Shown here one piece after another: positions 44,182 to 52,827 of a stretch of 64,000 nt of DNA. The position numbers and the translations under genes were made by a program. The stretch comes from Alphaproteobacteria bacterium (GTDB lineage Bacteria; Pseudomonadota; Alphaproteobacteria; Rhodobacterales; Rhodobacteraceae). The stretch lies in contig JAUIIJ010000026.1 in the NCBI GenBank assembly GCA_030431825.1, positions 1 through 64,000 on the forward strand, in the 5' to 3' direction. A model generated the notes under the pieces. The model was not told the DNA's origin and ran no database searches. It saw nothing but the letters and a program-made list of their open reading frames with translations. Position 1 is the stretch's first letter. Each line of letters begins with the position of its first letter.

Positions 44182-46644
44182 ATGAACCGCCCCGGCCCCC
44201 TGCCCATAGAAGACGCGCTGCCCGAACTGGTCGCGGCGATGCGCAGCCGTGGCCGCGCGGTGTTGCAGGCCCCGCCCGGCGCGGGCAAGACAACCCGTGT
44301 CCCCCTCGCCCTGATCGAGGCCGGACTTGTTGCGTCGGACCAGCGGCTGATAATGCTGGAACCGCGCCGCCTTGCCGCGCGGGCCGCCGCCGAACGCATG
44401 GCCGACACCTGGGGCGAGCCTGTGGGGCGACGCGTCGGCTACCGGATGCGGGGCGAGGCCAGGGTTTCTGCCGACACCCGTATCGAAGTGGTCACCGAGG
44501 GTATCCTCACACGGATGTTGCAATCGGCCCCGGACCTTCCGGGGGTCGGCATGGTGATCTTCGACGAATTTCACGAACGCTCGCTGAATGCCGATCTCGG
44601 GCTGGCGCTCTGCCTTGAGGTGGCCGACGCCCTGCGCGAGGATCTGAGGCTGCTGGTCATGTCGGCGACGCTCGATGCCGACACGGTGGCCCGTCTCATG
44701 CGGGCGCCGATGGTCACATCCGAAGGCCGCAGTTTTCCGGTCGAAACCCGCTGGCTCGACCGTCCCCTGGCCTCCGGCGCGCGCCGTGATGCGGCGCTGG
44801 CGGATCTGGTGGTGCAGGCCGAGGCCGAAACCCGCGAGATGGGTGGTGGCCTGCTGGTGTTCCTGCCGGGCGAAGGTGAAATCCGCAAGGCCGGTGCCGC
44901 TCTCGCGGCGCGGTTGCCCGCGGATTGCGTGATCCGCCCGCTCTTTGGCGCCATGCCATTCACCCGGCAACGCGCCGCCGTCGCCCCGGAAAACACGGGG
45001 CGCAAGGTGGTGCTTGCCACCTCGATTGCCGAAACTTCACTGACCATTCCGGACATTCGCGTGGTCGTGGATGCCGGACAATCGCGGCGCGCGCGGTTCG
45101 ATCCCGGCTCGGGAATGTCGCGGCTGGTGACGGAACGCGTCACCCGCGCCGAAGCCACGCAGCGCGCCGGCCGCGCCGGGCGGGTCGCCGAGGGCGTCTG
45201 CTATCGCCTGTGGACGCGGGGAGAACAGGGCGCGCTGCACGCCTTTCCCCCCGCCGAGATCGAGGCCGCGGACCTGACCGGTCTGGCGCTGGAACTGGCG
45301 CAATGGGGCGCGGATGAAGCGGATCTGCCTTTTCTGACCCAGCCACCCGAAGCTGCGCTGGCCGAGGCACGCGCGCTTCTGTCGCTTTTGGGGGCGCTGG
45401 ACCCCGCTGGCCGGATAACCGAACACGGTCTGGCGCTGGCCAGGTTGCCGCTGCATCCCCGGCTCGCGCATATGCTGACCGTCAGCGGGCCCGGGGCCGC
45501 CCCGGTTGCCGCGTTGCTGGCCGAGCGCGACCCGCTGCGAAACGCTCCGGTTGATCTTGCCCTGCGGCTCGCCGCGATGCGCGATCCCAAGGGGTTCGCA
45601 CAAACGCGCCCCTACCCTGTCAACTCTGGCGTTCTCGCCCGGATCCGAACGGAAACCGCGCGCCTGAAAAGGGTCGCTTCTGCCGGTCGTGCGGCCATGT
45701 CGGCTGCAATGATGGTCGCGCTCGCCTATCCCGACCGGATCGGACAACGGCGCAAGGGCGATGCGCCGCGCTATGTTCTGTCCGGCGGCAAGGGCGCCGT
45801 TCTGAATGAAGGCGATCCGCTGGCGAATGCGCCCTATCTCGTGGCGATCGACACTGACGGCAACCCGCGCGAGGCCCGGATCAGGCTGGCGGCGCCGATC
45901 AGCGAAAGCGAGATTCGCGACCTTTTCGCCGATCGGATCGGCTGGCGAAACCTCTGCGAATGGTCACGCCGCGACCGCCGCGTCGTCACGAGACAACAGG
46001 AATGCCTTGGCGCGTTGATCCTGCAAGATCGCCACTGGAAAGGCGCGCCCGATGATCTTGTCGCCAGGGCCATGCTGGACGGCGTGCGCGATCTGGGTCT
46101 GACGCTGTCGGGCGCCGCCGCCCGGCTCGCCGCGCGTGTCGAACTGGTGCGCGCCACGGGGGCCGATCTGCCGGATTTCACCGCGCCGGCATTGCTAGAG
46201 CGCATCGACGATTGGCTGTTGCCGATGCTCGGCGGCACGCGCAGCGCCGATGACTGGAAACGCTTCGACCTGCTCCCGGCCTTGCGCGCCGCGCTGGATT
46301 GGCAACAGACTCGACTCATCGACGCACATGCACCCGGCCATTTCGAAACGCCGCTGGGTCGCAAGGTGCCCATCGACTATTCCGGCGAGGACCCCGAAAT
46401 CGAGGTCCGCCTGCAGGAATTGTTCGGCGTCACCGAGCACCCGGCAAGCGCCGGGGTGCCGCTCAAGATAACGCTGTTGTCGCCCGCGCAACGACCGATC
46501 CAGATCACCCGTGACCTGCCCGGTTTCTGGGCAGGCTCCTATGCCGATGTGCGCAAGGACATGCGCGCGCAATATCCGAAGCATCCCTGGCCCGAGGACC
46601 CGACCGAGGCCGATCCGACCCTGCGGGCCAAGCGGCAGAAATAG
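44182..46644 (+). CDS. hrpB: ATP-dependent RNA helicase HrpB
   Basis: The 820-aa DExH helicase has Walker A APPGAGKTT, motif II VIFDEFHERSLNADLG (the DEFH form typical of HrpB), SAT motif LLVMSATLDAD, motif VI TQRAGRAGRVAEGVCYR, a helicase-associated domain and the HrpB_C domain (about 680-815, with FETPLGRKVPIDYSGEDPEIEVRLQELFG). It likely remodels RNA; physiological role is little defined. Start ATG 44182 gives the usual length; the ORF-track start is in meaB. Confidence 0.93.
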   Translation: MNRPGPLPIEDALPELVAAMRSRGRAVLQAPPGAGKTTRVPLALIEAGLVASDQRLIMLEPRRLAARAAAERMADTWGEPVGRRVGYRMRGEARVSADTRIEVVTEGILTRMLQSAPDLPGVGMVIFDEFHERSLNADLGLALCLEVADALREDLRLLVMSATLDADTVARLMRAPMVTSEGRSFPVETRWLDRPLASGARRDAALADLVVQAEAETREMGGGLLVFLPGEGEIRKAGAALAARLPADCVIRPLFGAMPFTRQRAAVAPENTGRKVVLATSIAETSLTIPDIRVVVDAGQSRRARFDPGSGMSRLVTERVTRAEATQRAGRAGRVAEGVCYRLWTRGEQGALHAFPPAEIEAADLTGLALELAQWGADEADLPFLTQPPEAALAEARALLSLLGALDPAGRITEHGLALARLPLHPRLAHMLTVSGPGAAPVAALLAERDPLRNAPVDLALRLAAMRDPKGFAQTRPYPVNSGVLARIRTETARLKRVASAGRAAMSAAMMVALAYPDRIGQRRKGDAPRYVLSGGKGAVLNEGDPLANAPYLVAIDTDGNPREARIRLAAPISESEIRDLFADRIGWRNLCEWSRRDRRVVTRQQECLGALILQDRHWKGAPDDLVARAMLDGVRDLGLTLSGAAARLAARVELVRATGADLPDFTAPALLERIDDWLLPMLGGTRSADDWKRFDLLPALRAALDWQQTRLIDAHAPGHFETPLGRKVPIDYSGEDPEIEVRLQELFGVTEHPASAGVPLKITLLSPAQRPIQITRDLPGFWAGSYADVRKDMRAQYPKHPWPEDPTEADPTLRAKRQK

Positions 46645-46676
46645 GCCGCTTTGCGACATGCGCCGGACCAGCCGGA

Positions 46677-47582
46677 TCAGAGCGCCTGCAGCTTGCGTGC
46701 CTCTACGCGCGCAAGGTCGATCAGCTCGCGCATGAACGGCTTGTCCATGTCTTCGCTGCGCACTGCCGCATAAAGCCGGCGGGTCACACCCAGTTCGGTC
46801 AGGGGCCGGGTCACGTAATCAGACGAATACTTGACCTCGCGCACAACCCAGTCGGGCAGCACCGACACCCCGCGATTGGACGCGACCAGCAACAGGATCA
46901 CCGCGGTCAGTTCGACCTGCCGTATCGCCGCCGGTTCGACCCGCTCGGGGATCAGCAACTGGCTGAACACGTCCAGCCGTGCCCGGTCGACCGGATAGGT
47001 AATCAGCGTCTCGCCACGGAAATCGGCGGCCTCGATCCAGGGTTTCGCAGCCAGGGGATGTTCGGCCGAAGCGACAAAAACCGCCTGATAATCAAAGAGT
47101 TCTACGAATGTCACGCCCGGCAGGTCCTCGGGATCCGAGGACACGACCAGGTCGACATCCTCCTTTTGCAGCGCGGGCAGCGCGTCAAAGGCCAGACCGG
47201 GACGAATATCGACATCCACGTCATGCCAGTTCTTGCGGAACGCTTCGAGAACCGGGAACAGCCATTCGAAACAGGCATGGCATTCGATGGCGATATGCAT
47301 GCGCCCGGTCTTGCCCGCGCGCAGGTTCGAGAACTCGGACAGCGTGGCCTCGACCTGTGGCAGAACCTGCTCGGCCAGACGCAGCAGACGGAATCCCGCC
47401 GCCGACAGCGTCATCGGTTTCGAACGCCGGATAAACAGCTCGACCCCCGCCTGGTCCTCCAGCCCCTTGATCTGGTGGCTCAGCGCACTTTGAGTAATGT
47501 TCAACTGATCCGCCGCACGCGCGAGCCCGCCACATTCGTGGATCGCCTTGATGGTGCGAAGATGCCGAAATTCCAGATGCAT
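46677..47582 (-). CDS. metR: LysR-family regulator MetR
   Basis: The 301-aa LysR protein begins MHLEFRHLRTIKAIHECGGLARAADQLNITQSALSHQIKGLE, the MetR-type helix-turn-helix, and has an effector domain with IAIECHACFEWLFPVL, the pattern of homocysteine-responsive MetR. It lies near and on the opposite strand from metF, its expected target, with a 64-aa membrane-protein gene between. It activates methionine and folate one-carbon genes in other bacteria. Confidence 0.9.
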   Translation of the reverse strand: MHLEFRHLRTIKAIHECGGLARAADQLNITQSALSHQIKGLEDQAGVELFIRRSKPMTLSAAGFRLLRLAEQVLPQVEATLSEFSNLRAGKTGRMHIAIECHACFEWLFPVLEAFRKNWHDVDVDIRPGLAFDALPALQKEDVDLVVSSDPEDLPGVTFVELFDYQAVFVASAEHPLAAKPWIEAADFRGETLITYPVDRARLDVFSQLLIPERVEPAAIRQVELTAVILLLVASNRGVSVLPDWVVREVKYSSDYVTRPLTELGVTRRLYAAVRSEDMDKPFMRELIDLARVEARKLQAL

Positions 47583-47588
47583 GGGCGC

Positions 47589-47783
47589 CTATCGACCGTC
47601 CTTGTGCATTGCCGAAATCTTCTTGTCGGTGTTGTATTGGCTCAACGCATAGACCGCCCAGATTGCCGCGGGAATCCAGCCGATCAGGGTGACCTGCAAG
47701 ATAAGGCACAGAATTCCCTGGATCGGCCGTCCAATGGTAAAGAAGACCAGGAAGGGCAGCAGGATAGCGATGATCAGTCTCAT
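47589..47783 (-). CDS. YqaE/Pmp3-family small membrane proteolipid
   Basis: The 64-aa protein MRLIIAILLPFLVFFTIGRPIQGILCLILQ... has two transmembrane helices (about 3-20 and 23-50), a family signature near the Pmp3 core (FLVFFTIGRPI...CLILQVTLIGWIPAAIWAVY) and a polar tail. Pmp3 proteins affect membrane potential and stress tolerance. ATG 47783 is taken instead of the ORF-track start. It ends 6 bp before the metR start on the same strand, so the two are probably cotranscribed, an unusual partner for metR. Confidence 0.85.
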   Translation of the reverse strand: MRLIIAILLPFLVFFTIGRPIQGILCLILQVTLIGWIPAAIWAVYALSQYNTDKKISAMHKDGR

Positions 47784-47802
47784 GTCTGGCTCATGTTGTT
47801 CT

Positions 47803-47824
47803 TGAGAATTATGAAATTGTCTCA
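47803..47824. promoter_or_regulatory. Candidate operator in the metR-side / metF divergent region
   Basis: TGAGA-ATTATGAAATTG-TCTCA, a 5-bp inverted repeat with a 12-base AT-rich spacer containing ATGAAAT, lies between the divergent yqaE-like gene and metF. MetR sites in enterobacteria have the form TGAA-N5-TTCA; this is only loosely similar, so binding is speculative. Confidence 0.3.
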
Positions 47825-47868
47825 CAAAGCGCCACGTGTCACAAGGGACGAAATCAGAGGATGCAGTT

Positions 47869-48735
47869 ATGACCGTTCCCGCAGTTTCGTTTGAATTCTT
47901 CCCGCCCCAGAACCTTGAAGGATCGTTCCGGCTCTGGGACACCGTACAGTCGCTTGCGCCGCTCGGCCCGCGCTTTGTTTCGGTCACCTATGGCGCCGGC
48001 GGCACCACGCGCGATCTGACCCGCGATGCGGTCGCGACCCTGCACAAATCCTCGGGTCTGAACGTCGCGGCGCACCTGACCTGCGTCAATGCCACCAGGG
48101 CCGAGACACTGGCGATCGCCGACGATTTCGCCGAAGCCGGTGTCACCGACATCGTCGCGCTGCGCGGCGACCCGCCCAAGGGCAGCGGTGCCTTTGTCCC
48201 GCATCCGGAGGGGTTTGCCAATTCCGTGGACCTGATCGAGGCGCTGGCGGAAACCGGGAAATTCAACATCCGCGTCGGAGCCTATCCGGACAAGCACCCC
48301 GAGGCCGCCGATTTCAAAGCCGATATCGATTGGCTCAAGGCCAAGATCGACGCCGGTGCAGGTGAGGCGCTGACGCAGTTCTTTTTCGAGGCCGAAACAT
48401 TCTTCCGCTTTCGCGATGCCTGTGCCGCCGCGGGGATAGACGCACCGATCATCCCCGGCATCCTGCCCATCGAAAACTGGAAGGGTGCGCGCAACTTCGC
48501 CCGCCGCTGTGGCGCGACCATTCCGTCCTGGGTCGAGGATGCATTCGACAAGGCGCTGCGTGACGGGCGCGAGGACCTGTTGGCGACGGCGCTCTGCACC
48601 GAGCTTTGCAGCAACCTCATCGACGGCGGTGTGGACAAGCTGCATTTCTACACGCTGAACCGTCCGGAACTGACCCGCGATGTCTGCCACGCGCTTGGCG
48701 TGACGCCCAAGGTGCAACTTCAGAACGTAGCGTAA
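47869..48735 (+). CDS. metF: Methylenetetrahydrofolate reductase
   Basis: The 288-aa FAD enzyme reduces methylene-THF to methyl-THF for methionine synthesis. It shows PAVSFEFFPPQN at the N-terminus, SVTYGAGGTTRDLTRD, HLTCVNATRAE, VALRGDPP, QFFFEAETFFRF and IIPGILPI in order, all conserved MetF motifs. ATG 47869 follows AGAGG by 8 bases; GTG 47836 in the track adds 11 residues and is less likely. Close to metR, with glyA elsewhere in the window. Confidence 0.95.
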   Translation: MTVPAVSFEFFPPQNLEGSFRLWDTVQSLAPLGPRFVSVTYGAGGTTRDLTRDAVATLHKSSGLNVAAHLTCVNATRAETLAIADDFAEAGVTDIVALRGDPPKGSGAFVPHPEGFANSVDLIEALAETGKFNIRVGAYPDKHPEAADFKADIDWLKAKIDAGAGEALTQFFFEAETFFRFRDACAAAGIDAPIIPGILPIENWKGARNFARRCGATIPSWVEDAFDKALRDGREDLLATALCTELCSNLIDGGVDKLHFYTLNRPELTRDVCHALGVTPKVQLQNVA

Positions 48736-48793
48736 CGCTTGTCGAACCCTGTTCTGTCGTTACCGTTCCGAAAACAGCAGCGCAGGGATCGAC

Positions 48794-49279
48794 ATGAAGC
48801 TCGCCGACGAATTTTCCGACCTGCCGAGCATGGCCGACGTGATGTCCATGTCCGGGCTCGAATTCATGCAGGGCATGCTTGCAGGCACTGTTCCCGGACC
48901 GCCGATTGCCCGCACGCTCGGGTATGTACTGCACAGCGTCGAACCCGGTCGTGTTGTCTTTCGCGGTACGCCTGAATTCAAGGCCACCAACCCGATGGGC
49001 ACGGTGCATGGCGGGTGGTATGGAACGCTGCTGGACAGTGCAATGGCCTGCGCGGTCATGACCACGGTGCCAAAAGGGTCGGTCTATACGACGCTGGAGT
49101 ACAAGATAAACATCACCCGCGCGATCCCCCTGGGCATGGCAATAGAATGCACCGGCGAAATCGATCATGCCGGCCGCTCCACCGGTGTCGCGCATGGCAC
49201 AATCCGGGGCGTGGACGATGGCAAGCTTTACGCCACCGGGTCGACCACCTGCATCATCATGAAGATGAGCGACCACTGA
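48794..49279 (+). CDS. PaaI-type hotdog-fold thioesterase
   Basis: The 161-aa protein has the hotdog-fold thioesterase pattern: LGYVLHSVEPGRVVFRGTPEF, the active-site NPMGTVHGGWYGTLLDSAMACAV (about 68-90) and SVYTTLEYKINITRAIPLG. PaaI-like enzymes hydrolyse phenylacetyl- or other aromatic and medium acyl-CoA thioesters. CAGGG precedes ATG 48794. Next to metF, 58 bp after it; probably a separate function. Substrate uncertain. Confidence 0.85.
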   Translation: MKLADEFSDLPSMADVMSMSGLEFMQGMLAGTVPGPPIARTLGYVLHSVEPGRVVFRGTPEFKATNPMGTVHGGWYGTLLDSAMACAVMTTVPKGSVYTTLEYKINITRAIPLGMAIECTGEIDHAGRSTGVAHGTIRGVDDGKLYATGSTTCIIMKMSDH

Positions 49280-49288
49280 ACCGAAAAG

Positions 49289-50368
49289 CTATTCCGCGCC
49301 GCCGGACCGCAACCGGGGCATGATCACCGCCGCCCGCGTCAGAACCTCTGGGCGGACCGAAGGGTGGATGCTCTCTGTGGGGTCACGACCCACGACACGC
49401 GCGCGGCGCATCAGGAAAATCTTGCCCCAGCCACGCCAGGTTCCCTGCGACGGCGCATCCGGATCGGTATGAAACCTTGCCCGCCAGGAGGCCGGCAGCG
49501 GCAACCCGCATTCCTGCGCATGTTCGAGCATCCACACCAGCGAGAGATTGGCCAGCGGGCGCGCGGGTTCGTAACCGTTCAGATGGCCGCCGATGTCACC
49601 ATGAGTGCCCCGGAACCACACCTGTTCGACATGGCCCGGAAAGTCCGGTGTACTGTACCAGAGCTCGGGCGCATAGGCGCGCCGGGTCTCGTCGAGCGCA
49701 AGCGCCTGGAACCCGTTGCGGATGCTGTTGCCCAGCTGGTGATTGTGAAAGGCGTGCTGATCCTCGGCACTGCGCCAGAGCAACGGCAGCTTGAACCCCA
49801 GCGCCTTGACCGTGTCCCAGACCCCGATCATCTCGATCGGCACATCCGGATGACAGAACGTTTCCTTGAACCTGCCCGCCTGCTGCGTCAGCGGATAGTA
49901 TTGATAATGCCGGTAGGCGTTTCGGATATTGCGCACCGTGGCATGTTGCGCGCGCAACAGGCCGACCATGTCGATCACCCCGGCGAGCGAGCGTACCGCG
50001 AACGCCCCGCGGGAATAGCCAAACAGGAAAATCCGGTCGCCGGGGCGATAGCGCGAGGCTAGATACCCGTAGGCGCGACGGATCTGGCGGTTGATGCCGC
50101 GCCCGAGCATGACGTCCACCGTCCCCCGCCAGCCGTTCCATTGCACCCCTGCCTCGTAGAAGACCGAGACCTGCGAGCCCATCTCGCGGCACAGACGATA
50201 GGTCATGCCGGCATGGGTTTCATAGCCGGGTTCAAGCGATGACAGCGTGCCGTCGAGGATGATCACATGGGTAAGCGGGCCGCGCGGCTTGACCTCGGCG
50301 GAGTGCTCGGAGCGCAGTGGCCGCCCGAGCCATCCGAATAGCTTATTTCTCAGCCGCGACAGGATCAT
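49289..50368 (-). CDS. DUF2235 alpha/beta hydrolase-like protein
   Basis: The 359-aa protein belongs to DUF2235, an alpha/beta hydrolase-type domain related to phospholipase effectors (Tle1) of type VI secretion. The nucleophile elbow is FLFGYSRGAFAVR with Ser near 119; an Asp in MIGVWDTVKALG and His in WFRGTHGDIGGH complete a plausible triad. No signal peptide and no VgrG or T6SS gene nearby, so an intracellular esterase is at least as likely. Its first 26 bp overlap the end of the molybdenum hydroxylase gene, suggesting coupled translation. Confidence 0.8.
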   Translation of the reverse strand: MILSRLRNKLFGWLGRPLRSEHSAEVKPRGPLTHVIILDGTLSSLEPGYETHAGMTYRLCREMGSQVSVFYEAGVQWNGWRGTVDVMLGRGINRQIRRAYGYLASRYRPGDRIFLFGYSRGAFAVRSLAGVIDMVGLLRAQHATVRNIRNAYRHYQYYPLTQQAGRFKETFCHPDVPIEMIGVWDTVKALGFKLPLLWRSAEDQHAFHNHQLGNSIRNGFQALALDETRRAYAPELWYSTPDFPGHVEQVWFRGTHGDIGGHLNGYEPARPLANLSLVWMLEHAQECGLPLPASWRARFHTDPDAPSQGTWRGWGKIFLMRRARVVGRDPTESIHPSVRPEVLTRAAVIMPRLRSGGAE

Positions 50369-52643
50369 TCCGTAACAGGCTCCAAACTCTCATCGGTGTA
50401 AACGGCATGTCCGCCTGCCGCACCCCGCGCACCCAAAGCGCATCCTGAACCGCATTGGCGACAGCGGCCATCGACCCGACGGTTCCCGCCTCGCCACAGC
50501 CCTTCATGCCCATCGGGTTGGCGGTGGACGGAACGGGTTCCGAGGTGAATCCGATCATCGGCACGTCGCCGGCGCGGGGCAAGGCATAATCCATGAAACT
50601 TGCCGTGAGCAGTTGCCCCTCCCTGTCATGGACAACATGTTCGCAAAGCGCCTGTCCCAGCCCCTGCACCACGCCGCCATGCACCTGACCTTCGGCCAGC
50701 AACGGATTGATCAGATTGCCGAAATCATCAACCACCGTATAACGGTCGACCTGCACGACACCGGTTTCGGGGTCGACGACCACCTCGGCCACATGCGCGC
50801 CGTTGGGAAAGCTGCGCGCGGGCAGCGTCGCGCGGGCGGCGTGATCGAGCAGATCGGCACGGCCATCGGCGCGTGCCATCTCCACGACTTCGAGCAGCGA
50901 CGGTGTCATGTTCGAGCCCGCGGCGCGAAAGGTCTCGTCATCAAAGCTCAGATCGGCCGCGTCCACGCCCAGCTTGTCGGCAAGATAGGGCATGAAGGCC
51001 GACATCATCTGTGCAACCGTCGCCAGCATCGCGTTGGCCTGCGTCGTGACCGAGCGCGAACCGCCGGTGCCGCCGCCCTGCGGGATGATGTCGGAATCGC
51101 CCTGCACCACACGGATGCTGGCGACCGGGATGCCGGTCTGATCGGCCAGGAACCGGGCATAGACGGTCTCGTGCCCCTGCCCGTTGCTCTGGGTGCCAAC
51201 ATGGATACTGACGGTGCCATCCTCCTCGAACACGATGCGCGCGCCTTCGGAAGGATCCCCCAGAATACTTTCGATATAGTAACAGAGCCCCTGCCCGCGC
51301 AGCAGTCCCCGCGCCGCATCGGCATCGCGCCGCGCCGCAAAGCCGGCATGATCAGCAGTTCGGGCGGCCCGCGCCAGCACCTTGTGAAAGTCACCGACAT
51401 CATAGGTTTCGCCGGTCGCGCTCAGATAGGGGAAACGGTCGGCGGGGATGAAGTTGCGCCGTCGCAGCTCCCACGGGTCAATGCCGAGGTCGCGCGCCGC
51501 GCGGTCCATCGCCCGTTCCAGAACATAGATCGCCTCGGGCCGACCGGCACCGCGATAGGCGTCAACCTGCGTCGTATTGGTATAGAACCCTTCGGCGCGC
51601 ATCCATACGGTCTGAACATCGTAACACCCCATCAGGACGCGGGAAAACAGTTCGGTCTGGATCGGCTGGCCCATCATACCGTTATAGGCGCCAAGATTGA
51701 TCCGCGAGTGAACGCGATAGGCGGTGATCCTGCCGTCACCGTCAAAGGCCAGTTCCGCCAGGGTTGCCAGATCGCGCCCGGCATTGTCACTCAGCATCGA
51801 TTCCGTGCGCTCGCCCACCCAGCTCACCGGTCGCCCGAGCGTTCGCGCCGCATGCGCGACGATGCCGTATTCCGGATAGGGCATCACCTTCATGCCAAAT
51901 CCGCCGCCCACATCCGGGATGGTCACGTGAATCGTGTCGGGCTGCACTCCGAGCATGGTCGCGAGCCGGTCCTTCATCGCCCAGACCCCCTGCCCGCTGA
52001 AGGCAAAATGCAGTCGCGAACCATCCCAATCGGCGCGGCACCCGCGCGGCTCCATGGAATTGGTGATGATCCGGTTGTCTTCGACCTGCAGCCGGACCAC
52101 GCGCGCCGCCGCCTCGAACGCTGCGTCGGTCGCAACCTCGTCGCCTGTTGCCCAGTCAAAGGCGCGATTGTCCGGCGCCTCGGGGTGCAGCGTCTCGCCT
52201 CCGGCGCGCACATCCAGCTTGACCGGCAATTCATCTATCTCGACCACGATCATTTCCGCCGCGTCACGCGCAGCGTGCAGTGTTTCGGCAATCACGGCGA
52301 CGATCGGTTCCCCGACAAATCGCACCCGGTCAGAGGCGAGAATCGGCCGCGCAGGCGCCGCACCCATCGTGCCGTCGCGGTTCTGGACAAGATTGGCCTC
52401 GATACGGTTCGTTCCCCCCGCCGCGGTCAGATCCGAGGCCGTCACCACGAGATGCACCCCTGCGGCCTGCTGCGCGTCGCCGATGTCCAGCGCCGTGATC
52501 CGCCCGTGGGCAACCTCGCTGCGCAGCACGTAGCAGTGCAGCGCCGATGCGGTATCACCATCCGCGATATATTGTCCCGAACCGGTCAGGAACCGCTTGT
52601 CCTCGATCCGCGTCACCGATTGGCTTTTGCCGAACTTGTCCAT
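50343..52643 (-). CDS. Xanthine dehydrogenase family molybdopterin-binding subunit (orphan, CoxL form II-like)
   Basis: The 766-aa large subunit has the two molybdopterin domains of the xanthine oxidase/CODH family: RIEDKRFLTGSGQYIAD at the N-terminus, GGFGMKVMPYPEYGIVAHAA near 225, AYRGAGRPEAIYVLERAMD near 350 (the AYRGAGR active-site loop of form II rather than AYxCSFR of true CO dehydrogenase), and MGMKGCGEAGTVGSMAAVANA with the catalytic Glu near 725. It would hydroxylate an aldehyde or heterocycle using water. The FAD and 2Fe-2S subunits normally adjacent are not in the window. Start ATG 52643. Confidence 0.88.
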   Translation of the reverse strand: MDKFGKSQSVTRIEDKRFLTGSGQYIADGDTASALHCYVLRSEVAHGRITALDIGDAQQAAGVHLVVTASDLTAAGGTNRIEANLVQNRDGTMGAAPARPILASDRVRFVGEPIVAVIAETLHAARDAAEMIVVEIDELPVKLDVRAGGETLHPEAPDNRAFDWATGDEVATDAAFEAAARVVRLQVEDNRIITNSMEPRGCRADWDGSRLHFAFSGQGVWAMKDRLATMLGVQPDTIHVTIPDVGGGFGMKVMPYPEYGIVAHAARTLGRPVSWVGERTESMLSDNAGRDLATLAELAFDGDGRITAYRVHSRINLGAYNGMMGQPIQTELFSRVLMGCYDVQTVWMRAEGFYTNTTQVDAYRGAGRPEAIYVLERAMDRAARDLGIDPWELRRRNFIPADRFPYLSATGETYDVGDFHKVLARAARTADHAGFAARRDADAARGLLRGQGLCYYIESILGDPSEGARIVFEEDGTVSIHVGTQSNGQGHETVYARFLADQTGIPVASIRVVQGDSDIIPQGGGTGGSRSVTTQANAMLATVAQMMSAFMPYLADKLGVDAADLSFDDETFRAAGSNMTPSLLEVVEMARADGRADLLDHAARATLPARSFPNGAHVAEVVVDPETGVVQVDRYTVVDDFGNLINPLLAEGQVHGGVVQGLGQALCEHVVHDREGQLLTASFMDYALPRAGDVPMIGFTSEPVPSTANPMGMKGCGEAGTVGSMAAVANAVQDALWVRGVRQADMPFTPMRVWSLLRNDPVAAEK

Positions 52644-52827
52644 TGGGATGTCCTCTCTCGCTGCGACCGGAGACTAGGTCCAGCGCCGGCAATGTCCAGC
52701 CGCCGGGCCGCAAGACCGCCCGGCCCGACCGGCATCTGCCGCGCCCGCTCAAGAAAACCTGATGTCGCGCCTTCCCCTTGTGCCGCGGTTTCGCTAGATG
52801 AAGCGCGACGGAAAAGGGATCAGCGTT

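Noticed and set aside
49289-50368. Type VI secretion effector role for the DUF2235 protein
   Set aside because: No VgrG, PAAR, Hcp, chaperone or immunity gene adjoins it; the genes on both sides are metabolic.
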